The notes under the pieces: model-generated
What the model was told of the DNA's origin: nothing
The model's database searches: none
Seen by the model: the letters and a program-made list of their open reading frames with translations, nothing else
Part shown: positions 7,135 to 16,941 of the stretch, one piece after another
How the letters are laid out: each line of letters starts with the position of its first letter
Position numbering within the stretch: the first letter of the stretch is position 1
NCBI GenBank assembly: GCA_002356435.2
Contig: AP018040.2
Location: forward strand, 868,001-932,000
From: Petrimonas sp. IBARAKI
GTDB taxonomy: Bacteria; Bacteroidota; Bacteroidia; Bacteroidales; Dysgonomonadaceae
Reading direction: 5' to 3'
DNA length: 64,000 bases
Made by a program: the position numbers and the translations under genes

Positions 7135-9543
7135 TTATTTTTGAATTTCAATGATCTGCTTTTTATTTAGGTCTCCCTGATACAAGGTGAATTGGACTGC
7201 TCCTTTACCATACTTCCAATCATCTATTCTGATGCCATTCACCAGCAAATAAGAGGGTTTTGTATCGGAGAAAATTTCAAGTTCCCAGGTTCGCTCTTTG
7301 GGCATCCCTTCGTATCGGCCCTCTACGGGATTAAAGGTAATCTCTGTATTTTGTCCGGTATCGACACAATCGATCTTCGTCTTTGAAAAATCACCCTTTT
7401 CATATGCAAAAGTGATCCCATCATCTTCCCAGAGTATATAGCTGCTTGTTTGATAAGGATAGATCTTCAGCTCAATGGTATCGAGTAAATTTTCACCAAT
7501 AAACTGAGTCGGTTTTTGGTAAGGAATAATTGCCCCTTCGCGGATAAAAAGGGAGCCACCTCTCGTTTCCGGCACCGAAGCATGAATGGTCTTGTTGCCT
7601 GTAACTGTTTCGCCGGTCCAGTAATTGATCCATTTCCCTTTCGGCAAATAGAGAGAATCACTGTTGACCCCTACCAGCAGATGGTCTCCAAACATAAACT
7701 GGCTGGTCAGGTTATCCACTGTACGGTCATCAGGGAACACCAGGGGCATTGCCCGCAAAATGGGCATTCCGGACTGGCTCCCTTGCAATGCTGCTGAATA
7801 GATATAAGGGAAGAGGCTGTTGCGAAGGGTTGCATAAAAGTGAAAGGTCTCTTTCTCTTCCGGGTTCATGTACCAAGGATGAAGCAGGTTGTACCAACTG
7901 TTGACCTGGATCCAGGGAAAGAAGAACCCCATATGCATAGCCGCCTTGTTGTCAGAGACCTCTACCAGGACGTCGGCCGAAGTATTGACGAAGCCGCTAA
8001 GGCCAAGATTCAGCTGATCGAGCAGGGCCACTTTGTCTCCGCCGTTGTCTCCGCTGGTGGATACCCCCCAATGCTGGGTTCCGGCATATCCCCCGCAATA
8101 GTGGTGAAAGGAGCGTATACCCTTGTGAGAACGGAAGGTCTCGTACATCTGCTTGGGGAGCAACACCTGATTCAGGTTATGCATCTCTTTGTCTGTAAGC
8201 CCGTTATGATATGCTCGGTCTGGGTGTTCATCGAGTGTGTGGGCAGGGTCCAGTTTGAATCCATCTACACCCTGATCGATAAACCGGGTGAGGTGTTGAA
8301 ACCAATGATCTTTGCCGGAGAGTGACGCTCCGCGCTCCAATGCCAACTTGTCTTCCTCGGCGATGGTCATGTCATGATCGATACAAAGCCATAAAGCCAG
8401 TTTAAATCCAAGGCCATGTAAACGGGAGATAAAGAGGGTGGGGTGTTCATATTTTGGAAATTTCTCTTTTTCCCAAAAGGGTTCTGCTGGGAATTTGTCG
8501 AAATTCCAGTTTTTAGAGGTGGAGAAATCATATCTTTTTTCCATCCACTGGGGTTCAAGCCAAAAAATATCACAAGGAATCTGCTCTTCCCGAAAACGAA
8601 GTGCATCGTTCAGGATATCCAGTTGATCTTCCATTGTATTGCCGCCAAATGCAAGTCCGTACCCCCATTTTGGCATGAGGTAGGGCCTTCCTGTGACACG
8701 GGTATAGTGATCAATCACCTCGGTCATTTGCCTGCCTAGTAACAAGTAAAAATCGGGATCACCCTCGCTGTTGTAGACAAAAAGGTTGTCTTTTTGAAAG
8801 CGACCAATATCCAAATAGTTTTTTGCCGTTGTATTATTGAAGATGCCCCATCCCTCAGAACTGATGATGAAAGGCATCGGTATTTCTGTCTTTTTGTAAG
8901 TGGCCCACATGCGCAGAGCCGTACCCCGGTGTTGGATGTTGGTGCGACTGGTACTTCCTCCCCCGTAGAAGCGCTCTTCTTCTTTGAGGGTGACGCCAAT
9001 TATCCTGCCCTTGGAGAGATTGCCAACCTCATCCAACAATTGGGCCTGTATCGGTGTGTCCGATTTTCCTGAACCGATAATTGCTTCGTCCTGCCTTATC
9101 TCTCCAAAATAGGTGTTGAGGGAAGCAGCCAGCTCGTGGGCTATGGCATCCTTAGGCTGGATAAAGGAAATTCTTTCCACAACAAGTATTCCATTGTTAT
9201 CGGTAACGGTGATGTCACCAGCAAGAGGATCCACAGTGAGGCGATACGACTCTGTGGAAATTATGTGTTTTCCATTCTTCTTTTTGTGGGTGGCACCGAT
9301 TGGTTCCCAATCCGTTTTGATGATTCCGTACCTCTCCATCACGGTTTCCTGAAATTCACCTGTAGGGGAAATCCTGATTCGAAAGATTTCGTTTCGGCAC
9401 GCCTGGATACGTAAAACCTGTCCGTTGTGAAGCGGAATATCAAACGGGTCCGGCCTGCCTTTGGCATTCAGTTGATGATTCATGCCGGAAAAGAACCAAA
9501 GCAGTCCGGCAAAAAAGAATAGAATATGTAAGTTAATCTTCAT
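7135..9543 (-). CDS. GH31 alpha-glycosidase (alpha-glucosidase/alpha-xylosidase type)
   Basis: 802 residues with an N-terminal hydrophobic signal. The N-terminal beta-sandwich (about 40-270, with ERFYGGGSTS) precedes a TIM barrel containing LMPKWGYGLAFGG (289-301), CDIFWLEPQWM (324-334) and GVDGFKLDPAH, where D432 is the expected nucleophile. HWGVSTSGDNGGD (491-503) supplies the acid/base aspartate. A proximal and a distal C-terminal beta domain follow (LPKGKWINYWTGE, RGGSLFIREGAIIPYQ). GH31 members in plant-glycan PULs are often alpha-xylosidases or alpha-galactosidases, so the sugar cannot be decided here. It lies 34 nt upstream of the GH29 gene in the same orientation. Confidence 0.93.
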   Translation of the reverse strand: MKINLHILFFFAGLLWFFSGMNHQLNAKGRPDPFDIPLHNGQVLRIQACRNEIFRIRISPTGEFQETVMERYGIIKTDWEPIGATHKKKNGKHIISTESYRLTVDPLAGDITVTDNNGILVVERISFIQPKDAIAHELAASLNTYFGEIRQDEAIIGSGKSDTPIQAQLLDEVGNLSKGRIIGVTLKEEERFYGGGSTSRTNIQHRGTALRMWATYKKTEIPMPFIISSEGWGIFNNTTAKNYLDIGRFQKDNLFVYNSEGDPDFYLLLGRQMTEVIDHYTRVTGRPYLMPKWGYGLAFGGNTMEDQLDILNDALRFREEQIPCDIFWLEPQWMEKRYDFSTSKNWNFDKFPAEPFWEKEKFPKYEHPTLFISRLHGLGFKLALWLCIDHDMTIAEEDKLALERGASLSGKDHWFQHLTRFIDQGVDGFKLDPAHTLDEHPDRAYHNGLTDKEMHNLNQVLLPKQMYETFRSHKGIRSFHHYCGGYAGTQHWGVSTSGDNGGDKVALLDQLNLGLSGFVNTSADVLVEVSDNKAAMHMGFFFPWIQVNSWYNLLHPWYMNPEEKETFHFYATLRNSLFPYIYSAALQGSQSGMPILRAMPLVFPDDRTVDNLTSQFMFGDHLLVGVNSDSLYLPKGKWINYWTGETVTGNKTIHASVPETRGGSLFIREGAIIPYQKPTQFIGENLLDTIELKIYPYQTSSYILWEDDGITFAYEKGDFSKTKIDCVDTGQNTEITFNPVEGRYEGMPKERTWELEIFSDTKPSYLLVNGIRIDDWKYGKGAVQFTLYQGDLNKKQIIEIQK

Positions 9544-9594
9544 GTAATCCCAGTGATAATTTATCCATCCATCCGTGATTGGACTTTCCTCAAG

Positions 9595-11709
9595 TTAAGG
9601 GAACTTGTGGAAGTTCTCGTATTTTATTTTCCAACTACTGTCTTTCGGGAACCCGGGGGCTGTAACGTCTCCGGAGCCATCCCATCCTTCAGCCATCATC
9701 GCGATAGCTGTCAGTAACCCTCCGTTTGACGGGAAATAGGGATAAGGTGATCCTTCGCCATAGGCCAATCCGTGTTCATCAAAGATATAATTATCGTGCA
9801 ACAGCAGGTCAACCGCCAGCTCCGGCCGGCCTAACCGGGCTGCTGTCATTGCCAGCATCGGAAAATCCCATCCCCAGATCCTTTTAAAATTCCAGGTGGA
9901 AAGAATCTTGTCGAAGGTCTTTTCCAATATTACTTTATCCACATCATCGCCGGGTAACATGCCATAAATACCAATGATGGCAGGATGCTCAAAGGTATAT
10001 TTGGTCCACATATCGGGTATCCCCTCATACAGGACATAAAGGCTATCTTCCACCGGATAGGGTGATAACTGGTGATAAACACTGTCTATTTTTGTCGGAA
10101 CATCGATATTGAGTCTGTTGTACCATTCTTTAGCTACCTTCAGTCCGTAACGCCAGTAACCCAGTTCAAATGTGGGATTGAACGTTTCGGCATAAGGTGT
10201 GTTTTCTGAAACGGGAACAATGGGAGGCCCCAGAACATATTCATCTTTTTCCGGATGATAATAGGCAAACGAAGCCAGGAATTCCGCGGTGCTGAAGACT
10301 ACTTCCCGCCATTTCTCTAGCGTTTCCCGGTTTGGCTTTTGACGATATTCCATCTCTGCAAAGTAGATAGGATGAGGTTGTTGCCATATCAGAAAAGCAT
10401 GGGCAACGCCTGGCCACTCCACGTTATTGTATGCAGTACATTTTGGCCATTTTGTTCCCTGAAAGCCTTCACTCTTAGCCCTTAGCCTGGCCGTTTCCAG
10501 GAAATCTTGATAAATACCCAGGCTCTTGTCTGCCAGCTCCTGATTATCCCATAAAGCCCAATGTGCCAGATGCCACCAGATCATCTCAAAATGGAAGCGG
10601 CCATACCAGCCGTTGTTGTTTACCAGCCCGCTTTCTTGCGGAGGTAAGGATCCCGACTCATTTGCCTTCATCAGGTAGCGGGATAAAACGATGCGTCTCT
10701 CCAGTTCAAACCAACGTTCGTCTTCGCTCTCGGAGAGATCGACCGCTGCTCCCGATTCCCAAAATTGCTTCCATGCTTTCCTGCTAGCCGAAAGTCCTTC
10801 TTTTGCTGTGACAGGCTTCTCTTGAATCTGTTTGGGTGAGAACTCACAGGTGAATGCCATCTTGTTTCCCTCGGGAGTTAGCCTATAAGTGTGAGGATTA
10901 TCTTCTGCCTCGGAAAAGATACAGGGGGTATCCCAGGACAACGCAGAGTAATATTTTTCCTGATCTAGCTCCCGGGTAAAAATAACCTTTTGCTTGGTTC
11001 CTGTGTAGGTGGTTGCATGTCTGTCGGGTTCATCCCAAATGCCGATATAATTTCCTTTCCTGCTGTTGTGGGCAGAAGCTCCGGGAAAGGTGATCTTTAC
11101 AGCCAACCTCTTGAGGTCGATAAGGGGTGATTCTACTGTCACGGCGATCAGGTCTCTATCGGGATGGCAGGCGGTATATACCTGTACAGGAATATCATCA
11201 ATCTCAAAATAACTGGAGATGATGCCGCTCCAAAGATCCACTTCCTGCAGACAATTCTGCAGGTCGGTCATCGCTACTTCCTTGCCCTCCGCACCCAACA
11301 ATGAGAAAGCGATCCTGGCCAGGTTGATCCGATGCGGGTTGCCCACCAGCCATTCGGTAATCACCTTTTGCTCTTCCGTCTCCTCGTTTCTGAGGGGATA
11401 GGTGACCATCCTTCCGTTGTGAAGTACTTGCTGTCCCTTGAAATTGCTAATATCCACACCTTCGGGTACCGGGTCCGAATGCCATCCCCATTGCGACAGG
11501 GTATTGAAAGGAACAAAAGTCTGTAATCCGGTGATATCCACTCCAAAAGCGATTTCACCGTTTCCCACTTGTGCCGGACTGCGTTTGCTGAATTTTTCGG
11601 ATACGATGTTGTGTCGCGAGACCACCTCCTTGCGGTTGATTCTGTTCTTATTAGCTGGATTGTTACAGCCCAATAGCAGGATGATCAGTATAAAATAGCT
11701 TACCCTCAT
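9595..11709 (-). CDS. Lipoprotein with (alpha/alpha)6-barrel glycosidase fold, GH65/GH95-like
   Basis: 704 residues starting with a lipoprotein signal (IILLLGCNNP). An N-terminal beta-rich domain begins QVGNGEIAFGVDITGLQTFVPFNTL, a pattern seen in GH65/GH95-type proteins. A helical domain follows with SGLVNNNGWYGRFHFEMIWWHLAHW and IWGWDFPMLAMTAARLGRPELAVDLLL, typical of six-hairpin glycosidases. The acidic pair around FHFEMIWWH and the ETFNPTFELGYWRYG segment are candidate active-site elements. I cannot name the exact family with confidence: it may be an unclassified relative of clan GH-L. It is probably surface or periplasm anchored and acts on an oligosaccharide released by the other PUL1 enzymes. 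Confidence 0.7.
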   Translation of the reverse strand: MRVSYFILIILLLGCNNPANKNRINRKEVVSRHNIVSEKFSKRSPAQVGNGEIAFGVDITGLQTFVPFNTLSQWGWHSDPVPEGVDISNFKGQQVLHNGRMVTYPLRNEETEEQKVITEWLVGNPHRINLARIAFSLLGAEGKEVAMTDLQNCLQEVDLWSGIISSYFEIDDIPVQVYTACHPDRDLIAVTVESPLIDLKRLAVKITFPGASAHNSRKGNYIGIWDEPDRHATTYTGTKQKVIFTRELDQEKYYSALSWDTPCIFSEAEDNPHTYRLTPEGNKMAFTCEFSPKQIQEKPVTAKEGLSASRKAWKQFWESGAAVDLSESEDERWFELERRIVLSRYLMKANESGSLPPQESGLVNNNGWYGRFHFEMIWWHLAHWALWDNQELADKSLGIYQDFLETARLRAKSEGFQGTKWPKCTAYNNVEWPGVAHAFLIWQQPHPIYFAEMEYRQKPNRETLEKWREVVFSTAEFLASFAYYHPEKDEYVLGPPIVPVSENTPYAETFNPTFELGYWRYGLKVAKEWYNRLNIDVPTKIDSVYHQLSPYPVEDSLYVLYEGIPDMWTKYTFEHPAIIGIYGMLPGDDVDKVILEKTFDKILSTWNFKRIWGWDFPMLAMTAARLGRPELAVDLLLHDNYIFDEHGLAYGEGSPYPYFPSNGGLLTAIAMMAEGWDGSGDVTAPGFPKDSSWKIKYENFHKFP

Positions 11710-11720
11710 AAGGATTCGTA

Positions 11721-14051
11721 TTATTTAAATCTTTTCTTCATCGGTTTCCTGCCCATCTTGAACAGCAGCTCACCCCCTTTGATCAGGTCTCTGTGGAGCA
11801 AGGTGTAGTCCCTGACTGGCTTGCCGTTTATTTCCACATGCTGGACGTAGATGTTTTTTTCATCGTAATTCTCCACTTTGACTACCAGTTCCTTGTTGTT
11901 CGGAAGTTGCAGGGTTGCCTCTTTGACGGAGGGTGAGCCAATGGCGTATTGTCCCGATGCGGGTGCAACCGGGTAGAAGCCCAGCGAAGAGAAAACATAC
12001 CAGGCAGACATCTGGCCACAGTCATCGTTGCCACACAATCCGTCGGGTTTGTTCAGGTACATGCTGTTTTTGATCTGGTGAATTCGTTCCTGTGTTTTCC
12101 AGGGTTTGCCGGCCCAATTGTAGAGGTAAGGCACGTGATGGCTAGGTTCGTTGCCGTGCACGTAGCAACCAATCAATCCCTCCCGGGTTACATCTTCCGT
12201 TTCGGCAAAATACTTATCCGGCAGGTACATGGTAAAAAGGGTGTCCAGGTATTGCGAAAAACGTTCATTTCCACCCATTCTCTGGATGAGGGCAGGTACA
12301 TCGTGCGGTACATAGAGCGAATAATTCCATGAATTGCCTTCGATAAACCCTTCATTGGCCGTATGGAGTGGATCAAAGGGAGCTTTCCAGCTTCCGTCAC
12401 TGTTCTTTGCACCCACAAACCCGGTGTTGTTGTTGAACAGGTTTTTCCAGTTGTGGGCCCGTTCGTTGAATTTTGCGGCTACCTCCTTGTTGCCGATCGA
12501 TTCCGCCAGTTGAGCAATTGCCCAGTCGTCATAGGCATATTCCAGGGTCATGGAGGAGCCGTATACACTTTTGTCAAACGGCACATATCCCAGTTTCATG
12601 TAGTCATCGAGGTTCCCGTAGTTGGGGTAGGTTGCCGAGGATACCGATGCCTCCAGTGCCCGCTGCGGGTCAAAACCCCGGATACCGTTTACCCAGGCGT
12701 CAGCGATCACCGGCACGGCATGATAACCGATCATGCACCAGTTTTCATTACCAAAATGACTCCATACCGGCAGGGATTTATGTACACTTTGGTCATGATG
12801 AGCCAGCATGGAATTAACCATATCGGAAGTACGTTCCGGTTGTATGATTGTCAACAACGGATGCAGTGCCCGGTAAGTGTCCCACAAGGAGAAAACAGAG
12901 TAATTGACAAATCCTTCCGCCTTGTGTATCTGGTGGTCGATTCCCCTGTACAGGCTATCTACATCCATGTATTCAACAGGATTGATAAACGTGTGGTACA
13001 ATGAGGTGTAGAATGTTTCTTTCTTTTCCGGTGTAGCTTTAATCCTGATTCTCTCCAGTTCCTTTTGCCATTTCTCTTTGGCTTCATTTTTCACCCGGTC
13101 GAAATCAAAATGAGGTACTTCGGCATAGAGGTTTTTCAGTGCCCCTTCGGTGCTGACAGCAGAAAGGGCAAATTTGATCTTGATTTTCTCTCCCGCTTCC
13201 GTTTTGAAGTCGAAGTGGGTCTTCAGTTTTCTGCCACCCATTTCAGGGAAATTGTTTTCCTGGTCAAACTTACGCCAGAAACCGCGATAAACCAGCTCTT
13301 CTTCATTGCGGGACCCGTAATTTTCAATGGGCTTGGAAAAGACCATGGCAAAATAGAGGTAATTGGTCCGCGCCCATCCGCTGGTGATGCGGTAGCCTGT
13401 CACCAATGTGTCGTTGTGTACCCATACCTGTGACCACAATACTTTTCCGTCATAATTGTAGATTCCGTGTGTCAAGTCAAGGACGATGTGCGCATCTTCA
13501 CTTTCTGGAAAGGTATATTGGTGAAAACCCACATGTTCAGTAGTGGTCAACTCGGCATCGATATTGTAATCGTCCAGTGTTACGCGATAGTAGCCGGGTG
13601 TAGCTGTTTCGGTTTCGTGGCTGAATCGCGACCGGTATCCATTCTCCGGTTTGTCGGACGTGCCGGGGTTCAACTGCAATTTCCCGGTAGTGGGCATAAT
13701 CAGAAAATCCCCCAGGTCGGAATGGCCCGTACCACTGAAATGGGTATGGCTGAATCCTACTATGGTGGGGTCGTTGTATTGATAACCGGCACAGTAACGG
13801 TACACGGTGCCTGTATATTTCCCATCTACGGCATACGGGATGGTATCGGTGTCCGGGCTGAGTTGTACCATACCAAAAGGGACGGTAGAACCGGGAAATA
13901 CATGCCCCATTTCCTGAGTGCCGATCATGGGATTCACATATTGCGTCAGGTCTTCAGTTTTCTGTTGTGCGGATAATGACCCAAAGACGGATACTGCGCA
14001 CAGAAGTGTAATAATTGTCTTGTTGCACATGCTCATTGTTTTATAAATCAT
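11721..14051 (-). CDS. GH92 exo-alpha-mannosidase
   Basis: 776 residues with a signal peptide ending near LSAQQ; MSMCNK a few codons downstream is an equally possible start. GH92 hallmarks are VNPMIGTQEMGHVFPGSTVP (39-58), VGFSHTHFSGTGHSDLGDF (98-116), YHTFINPVEYMDVDS, GNEPSHHVPYLYNWAGKPW and CGQMSAWYVFSSLGFYPV. The family comprises calcium-dependent exo-alpha-mannosidases of Bacteroidota, each with a linkage preference that cannot be read from these motifs. Mannose is not a usual pectin sugar, so its presence among GH28/GH106/GH29 genes hints at a mixed glycan such as a plant glycoprotein N-glycan or a gum. It lies 8 nt downstream of the GH141-like gene. Confidence 0.95.
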   Translation of the reverse strand: MIYKTMSMCNKTIITLLCAVSVFGSLSAQQKTEDLTQYVNPMIGTQEMGHVFPGSTVPFGMVQLSPDTDTIPYAVDGKYTGTVYRYCAGYQYNDPTIVGFSHTHFSGTGHSDLGDFLIMPTTGKLQLNPGTSDKPENGYRSRFSHETETATPGYYRVTLDDYNIDAELTTTEHVGFHQYTFPESEDAHIVLDLTHGIYNYDGKVLWSQVWVHNDTLVTGYRITSGWARTNYLYFAMVFSKPIENYGSRNEEELVYRGFWRKFDQENNFPEMGGRKLKTHFDFKTEAGEKIKIKFALSAVSTEGALKNLYAEVPHFDFDRVKNEAKEKWQKELERIRIKATPEKKETFYTSLYHTFINPVEYMDVDSLYRGIDHQIHKAEGFVNYSVFSLWDTYRALHPLLTIIQPERTSDMVNSMLAHHDQSVHKSLPVWSHFGNENWCMIGYHAVPVIADAWVNGIRGFDPQRALEASVSSATYPNYGNLDDYMKLGYVPFDKSVYGSSMTLEYAYDDWAIAQLAESIGNKEVAAKFNERAHNWKNLFNNNTGFVGAKNSDGSWKAPFDPLHTANEGFIEGNSWNYSLYVPHDVPALIQRMGGNERFSQYLDTLFTMYLPDKYFAETEDVTREGLIGCYVHGNEPSHHVPYLYNWAGKPWKTQERIHQIKNSMYLNKPDGLCGNDDCGQMSAWYVFSSLGFYPVAPASGQYAIGSPSVKEATLQLPNNKELVVKVENYDEKNIYVQHVEINGKPVRDYTLLHRDLIKGGELLFKMGRKPMKKRFK

Positions 14052-14059
14052 ATTGTTGA

Positions 14060-16147
14060 TTACTTATTACCGATTGCATAGGTACCCATTTTTTCAAAAG
14101 GAACGGCTTCAAAGCCCCTGATTTTTTCAAATACTGCTGAAGTTTCCGTTAACTTGAAATTCATCCTGTTTTTATCTATAAATCCCGGATCTTCACGGGT
14201 GATAAGATTATTGGTGGTGAAATCGAGGAATTGTTTATCCGCATTTACCCCATCGTCTACTTTTAGTACGGTCTGTCCAACATTTACAAACAGGTTCCTG
14301 TCCACCCGGTTCCTTTTTGGAAAAGAGGGATCCTCTTCCCAGTATTTTGCCAGTTCCGGATAGTTTGTACAGTAGGGAGGCCGATCGAATTTTATTTCAT
14401 TCAATCGCTGTTCAATAATCCCTCCGGGAGCGATCATCGGTTTTGCCCAATCAAAAGCCTGTAAGCGATTGTCTACTTTAATCCCGACCGGGCAATCAAT
14501 GAAAATGTTGTTTGTGTAGGGATTGTCACTACCTCCGCCAATCAATACGGGAAAAGCGCCCGCCTTGTAGAACACGTTCCCGTGCACTTTCATCCCGCAG
14601 GCCGCATCATCGTGATAGATGGCTGTGGTACGATAGCGTTCCGGCAGGTGATGGATGAAATTATATTGCACCAGGTGTCCTCTTTCAGAGGGATTACGGC
14701 CGTAATAAATTGCACCTGCGTCGTCCGTCTCCATACAAACATGATGAATCTCGTTATACTCAATGAGGTGATCATTTCCGGAGAGTAGAATGGCTACATG
14801 CGGAGCATTAAATATTTCATTATGAATGATTTGGTTGCCCACTCCCGATATTTTAATCCCTGCACTGTAGGTTTTGGCGATGCGATTGAAATCGTGAATG
14901 GTGCAATTGTGGACATAATTGCGGGCGGGGGTAAGGGTATTACGGTCTCCTCCTGAAAGAACAATTCCACCTCTCCCCGTTTCATAGATTATACAATCGA
15001 CGATGCCGTTGTTGCTGCTGAATGCCTGTTGTGGCTGTTGTGAAAAACCGGTTGCATCTTCAATGGATATGGCGAAACTGCCTAAATTCCTGAATATACA
15101 ACCTGAAAAAATACAATTGCCGGTTCCATACAATGCTGCCGCACTTCCTCTTGCATTTTCAAAAACGATTCCTTTAACGGTGATATCGGATGCGCCCAGC
15201 ATCTCCATAATAGGCTCTTCGAGGAGCGAAACTTCCAGGGTAGATAGTGTTCCCGGATCAAAAAAATAGAGGATTCCCTCTTCTCGGTCGATACAGTATT
15301 CACCCGGGGCATCTGTTTCTTCCACGATATTGTAGGCATACCATTGATTCCAGGGTTTTCCCGATCCAAAACCGTACCTGTGTGGATGAAAAGTGGTTAT
15401 GGCCTTTTTAGATGAATCAATCGACGCCAGCCTTACCGCATCATCCGCCCATCCGTGATTGAAATAACCGGCAATCCATACTTTCTCCGGATGCTTCCAT
15501 CCGTAAGGCTTGTCCCCCGGATAGGTAAAGGTTGCCCCTTCCTGTCTTTTGTCATCAGCCAGGGACCCGCTGTAGATTACCTTTCCGATGTTAACCGATG
15601 AATCGTTTGGCCATCGGGAGAGGTGTCCCGGTTTTCCGTTGATAAATAACTCCATGGGGGCCGGTGTTACAGGCCGGCCGAAGCCGACCGGCTCTAACTG
15701 GCCATAATCCTCGATAGGTAAGTCTTTCAGGCGGACCATAAATACCTTGTTCCTGTTTGCTTCGGGAAAGATCTCCTCTTTATCTGTCCCTGCAACCGGA
15801 AGAATCTGTTCCGGTGCAATAAGAATACTGCCTGTTAATGTGACTTTTTCATCGGGGAAGGATTGTATGGTAATGTTGTAATCTTTGTCGGTGAAGTGGA
15901 TCGTTCGCTCGATGCGGTAGTTGCCTCCACGCAGCAAGATGGTGTACGGGCGATCGTCCGTTTCTCCCCATCTTTTCTCCCTGATATAATCCCTGGCCCT
16001 CTCCAAGGTCATAAAGGGATCGTTTCGTTTACCGGTGCCTTTGTCATTCCCGTCTACAGAGACATATACCCTGTTGTTGCCTGCACATGATCCCAGAAAA
16101 TACAACAGGAATAAAAAGAGGTAATATCGTCTGGATAAGTTCCTCAC
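14060..16147 (-). CDS. Right-handed beta-helix lipoprotein, GH141-like
   Basis: 695 residues, lipoprotein signal (LFLLYFLGSCAGN). The opening YVSVDGNDKGTGKRNDPFM with ERARDYIRE is the standard entry of secreted beta-helix glycan-active proteins. Repeated beta-helix coils follow, including ITVKGIVFENARGSA, IVDCIIYETGRGGIVLSGGDR, NCTIHDFNRIAKTYSAGI and NEIHHVCMETDDAGAIYYGR. This layout resembles GH141, whose characterised members include an alpha-L-fucosidase acting on rhamnogalacturonan II and a xylanase. The assignment to GH141 rests on overall resemblance, so treat it as probable. It sits 5 nt after the truncated GH28-like gene and 8 nt ahead of GH92, so it is clearly co-transcribed. Confidence 0.72.
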   Translation of the reverse strand: MRNLSRRYYLFLFLLYFLGSCAGNNRVYVSVDGNDKGTGKRNDPFMTLERARDYIREKRWGETDDRPYTILLRGGNYRIERTIHFTDKDYNITIQSFPDEKVTLTGSILIAPEQILPVAGTDKEEIFPEANRNKVFMVRLKDLPIEDYGQLEPVGFGRPVTPAPMELFINGKPGHLSRWPNDSSVNIGKVIYSGSLADDKRQEGATFTYPGDKPYGWKHPEKVWIAGYFNHGWADDAVRLASIDSSKKAITTFHPHRYGFGSGKPWNQWYAYNIVEETDAPGEYCIDREEGILYFFDPGTLSTLEVSLLEEPIMEMLGASDITVKGIVFENARGSAAALYGTGNCIFSGCIFRNLGSFAISIEDATGFSQQPQQAFSSNNGIVDCIIYETGRGGIVLSGGDRNTLTPARNYVHNCTIHDFNRIAKTYSAGIKISGVGNQIIHNEIFNAPHVAILLSGNDHLIEYNEIHHVCMETDDAGAIYYGRNPSERGHLVQYNFIHHLPERYRTTAIYHDDAACGMKVHGNVFYKAGAFPVLIGGGSDNPYTNNIFIDCPVGIKVDNRLQAFDWAKPMIAPGGIIEQRLNEIKFDRPPYCTNYPELAKYWEEDPSFPKRNRVDRNLFVNVGQTVLKVDDGVNADKQFLDFTTNNLITREDPGFIDKNRMNFKLTETSAVFEKIRGFEAVPFEKMGTYAIGNK

Positions 16148-16152
16148 TGTTT

Positions 16153-16902
16153 TTATCTTTTGGATTGAAGCTTTTTACCTTTGGAATTGATGGTTTCCTT
16201 TACCGACACATTTCTTGATGCCTGGTTTGTGTCTATCTCATTGCCTGTGGTGTCGAAATAGGAATTGCTGAGGGTTACGCTGTCACAGTTGGAAATTACC
16301 ATCCCTTTGCTTCCGGGCACTGCCTTGCTCTCTACTGTAATGTTGTTAATGTTGATGTTTTTACAGCCGGAATAGGTTTGTACATCTCCGCAGGCATCCC
16401 GCAGGATAAGTCCTTCCAGTTTGATGTTACTGCATCCGTTGAAATGAATCAATGCCGGTCTGGTTTGTAATGCACTTTTTTCGAGGTGTCCTTTCTCTAC
16501 CTGATCAGTAATGCTTTTCAATACCCCTTGTCCATGTCCTTCAATGACTCCTTTACCGGTGATGCCAATATTCTCAACGTTATCCGCCAGGATAAGTGCC
16601 TGGGTGTTGTTGACACTAACGTAATCATAAATTGACTGAAAAGCGACCAATACAGCACCTTCATGCAGTTGGATCGTTACGTTGGGCTTTAAGTGGAAAC
16701 TGCCTGTGAGGTAGCGTCCTACATAGAAGTTGAGTTGTCCGCCTCCATTGGCACTGATATAATCAATGGCGTATTGTATGGATGCTGTATTTAAGGTGAC
16801 GCCATCTGATTTGATGTCAAACAGGGATGCTTTGTAATCCTTTGCGAACATTGAGAGTGTGAGGATTAAAGCGACGCAGGTAATAACTATTTTTTTGCTC
16901 AT
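16153..16902 (-). pseudogene. Truncated GH28-like beta-helix protein lacking catalytic residues
   Basis: 249 residues with an intact signal peptide (ITCVALILTLSMFA). It aligns along its whole length with the N-terminal halves of the two upstream GH28-like proteins (about 490 residues), then ends. The paralogues' NNDGIDIVDC segment is here G-S-K-G-M-V-I-S-N-C (197-206), and their D-A-A-D-D / D-A-S-D-D segment is D-T-T-G-N (217-221), so the expected catalytic aspartates are gone. The C-terminal half is missing; the next gene starts 5 nt after the stop, so no remnant is left in another frame. Either this is a decaying duplicate or a short secreted binding protein. An intact frame and signal leave the second option open. 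It lies 39 nt after the second GH28 gene. Confidence 0.8.
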
Positions 16903-16941
16903 TTTGTTTTGTCTTTTAATGGTTGAATGGGGTAAACAGCA

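Noticed and set aside
12363-13004. 213-aa open frame on the plus strand
   Set aside because: Lies entirely inside the GH92 gene on the other strand and has no family features; a shadow frame.
16153-16902. Frameshift as the cause of the short GH28 copy
   Set aside because: The next gene begins 5 nt after the stop, so no C-terminal remnant exists in any frame; deletion is the better explanation.
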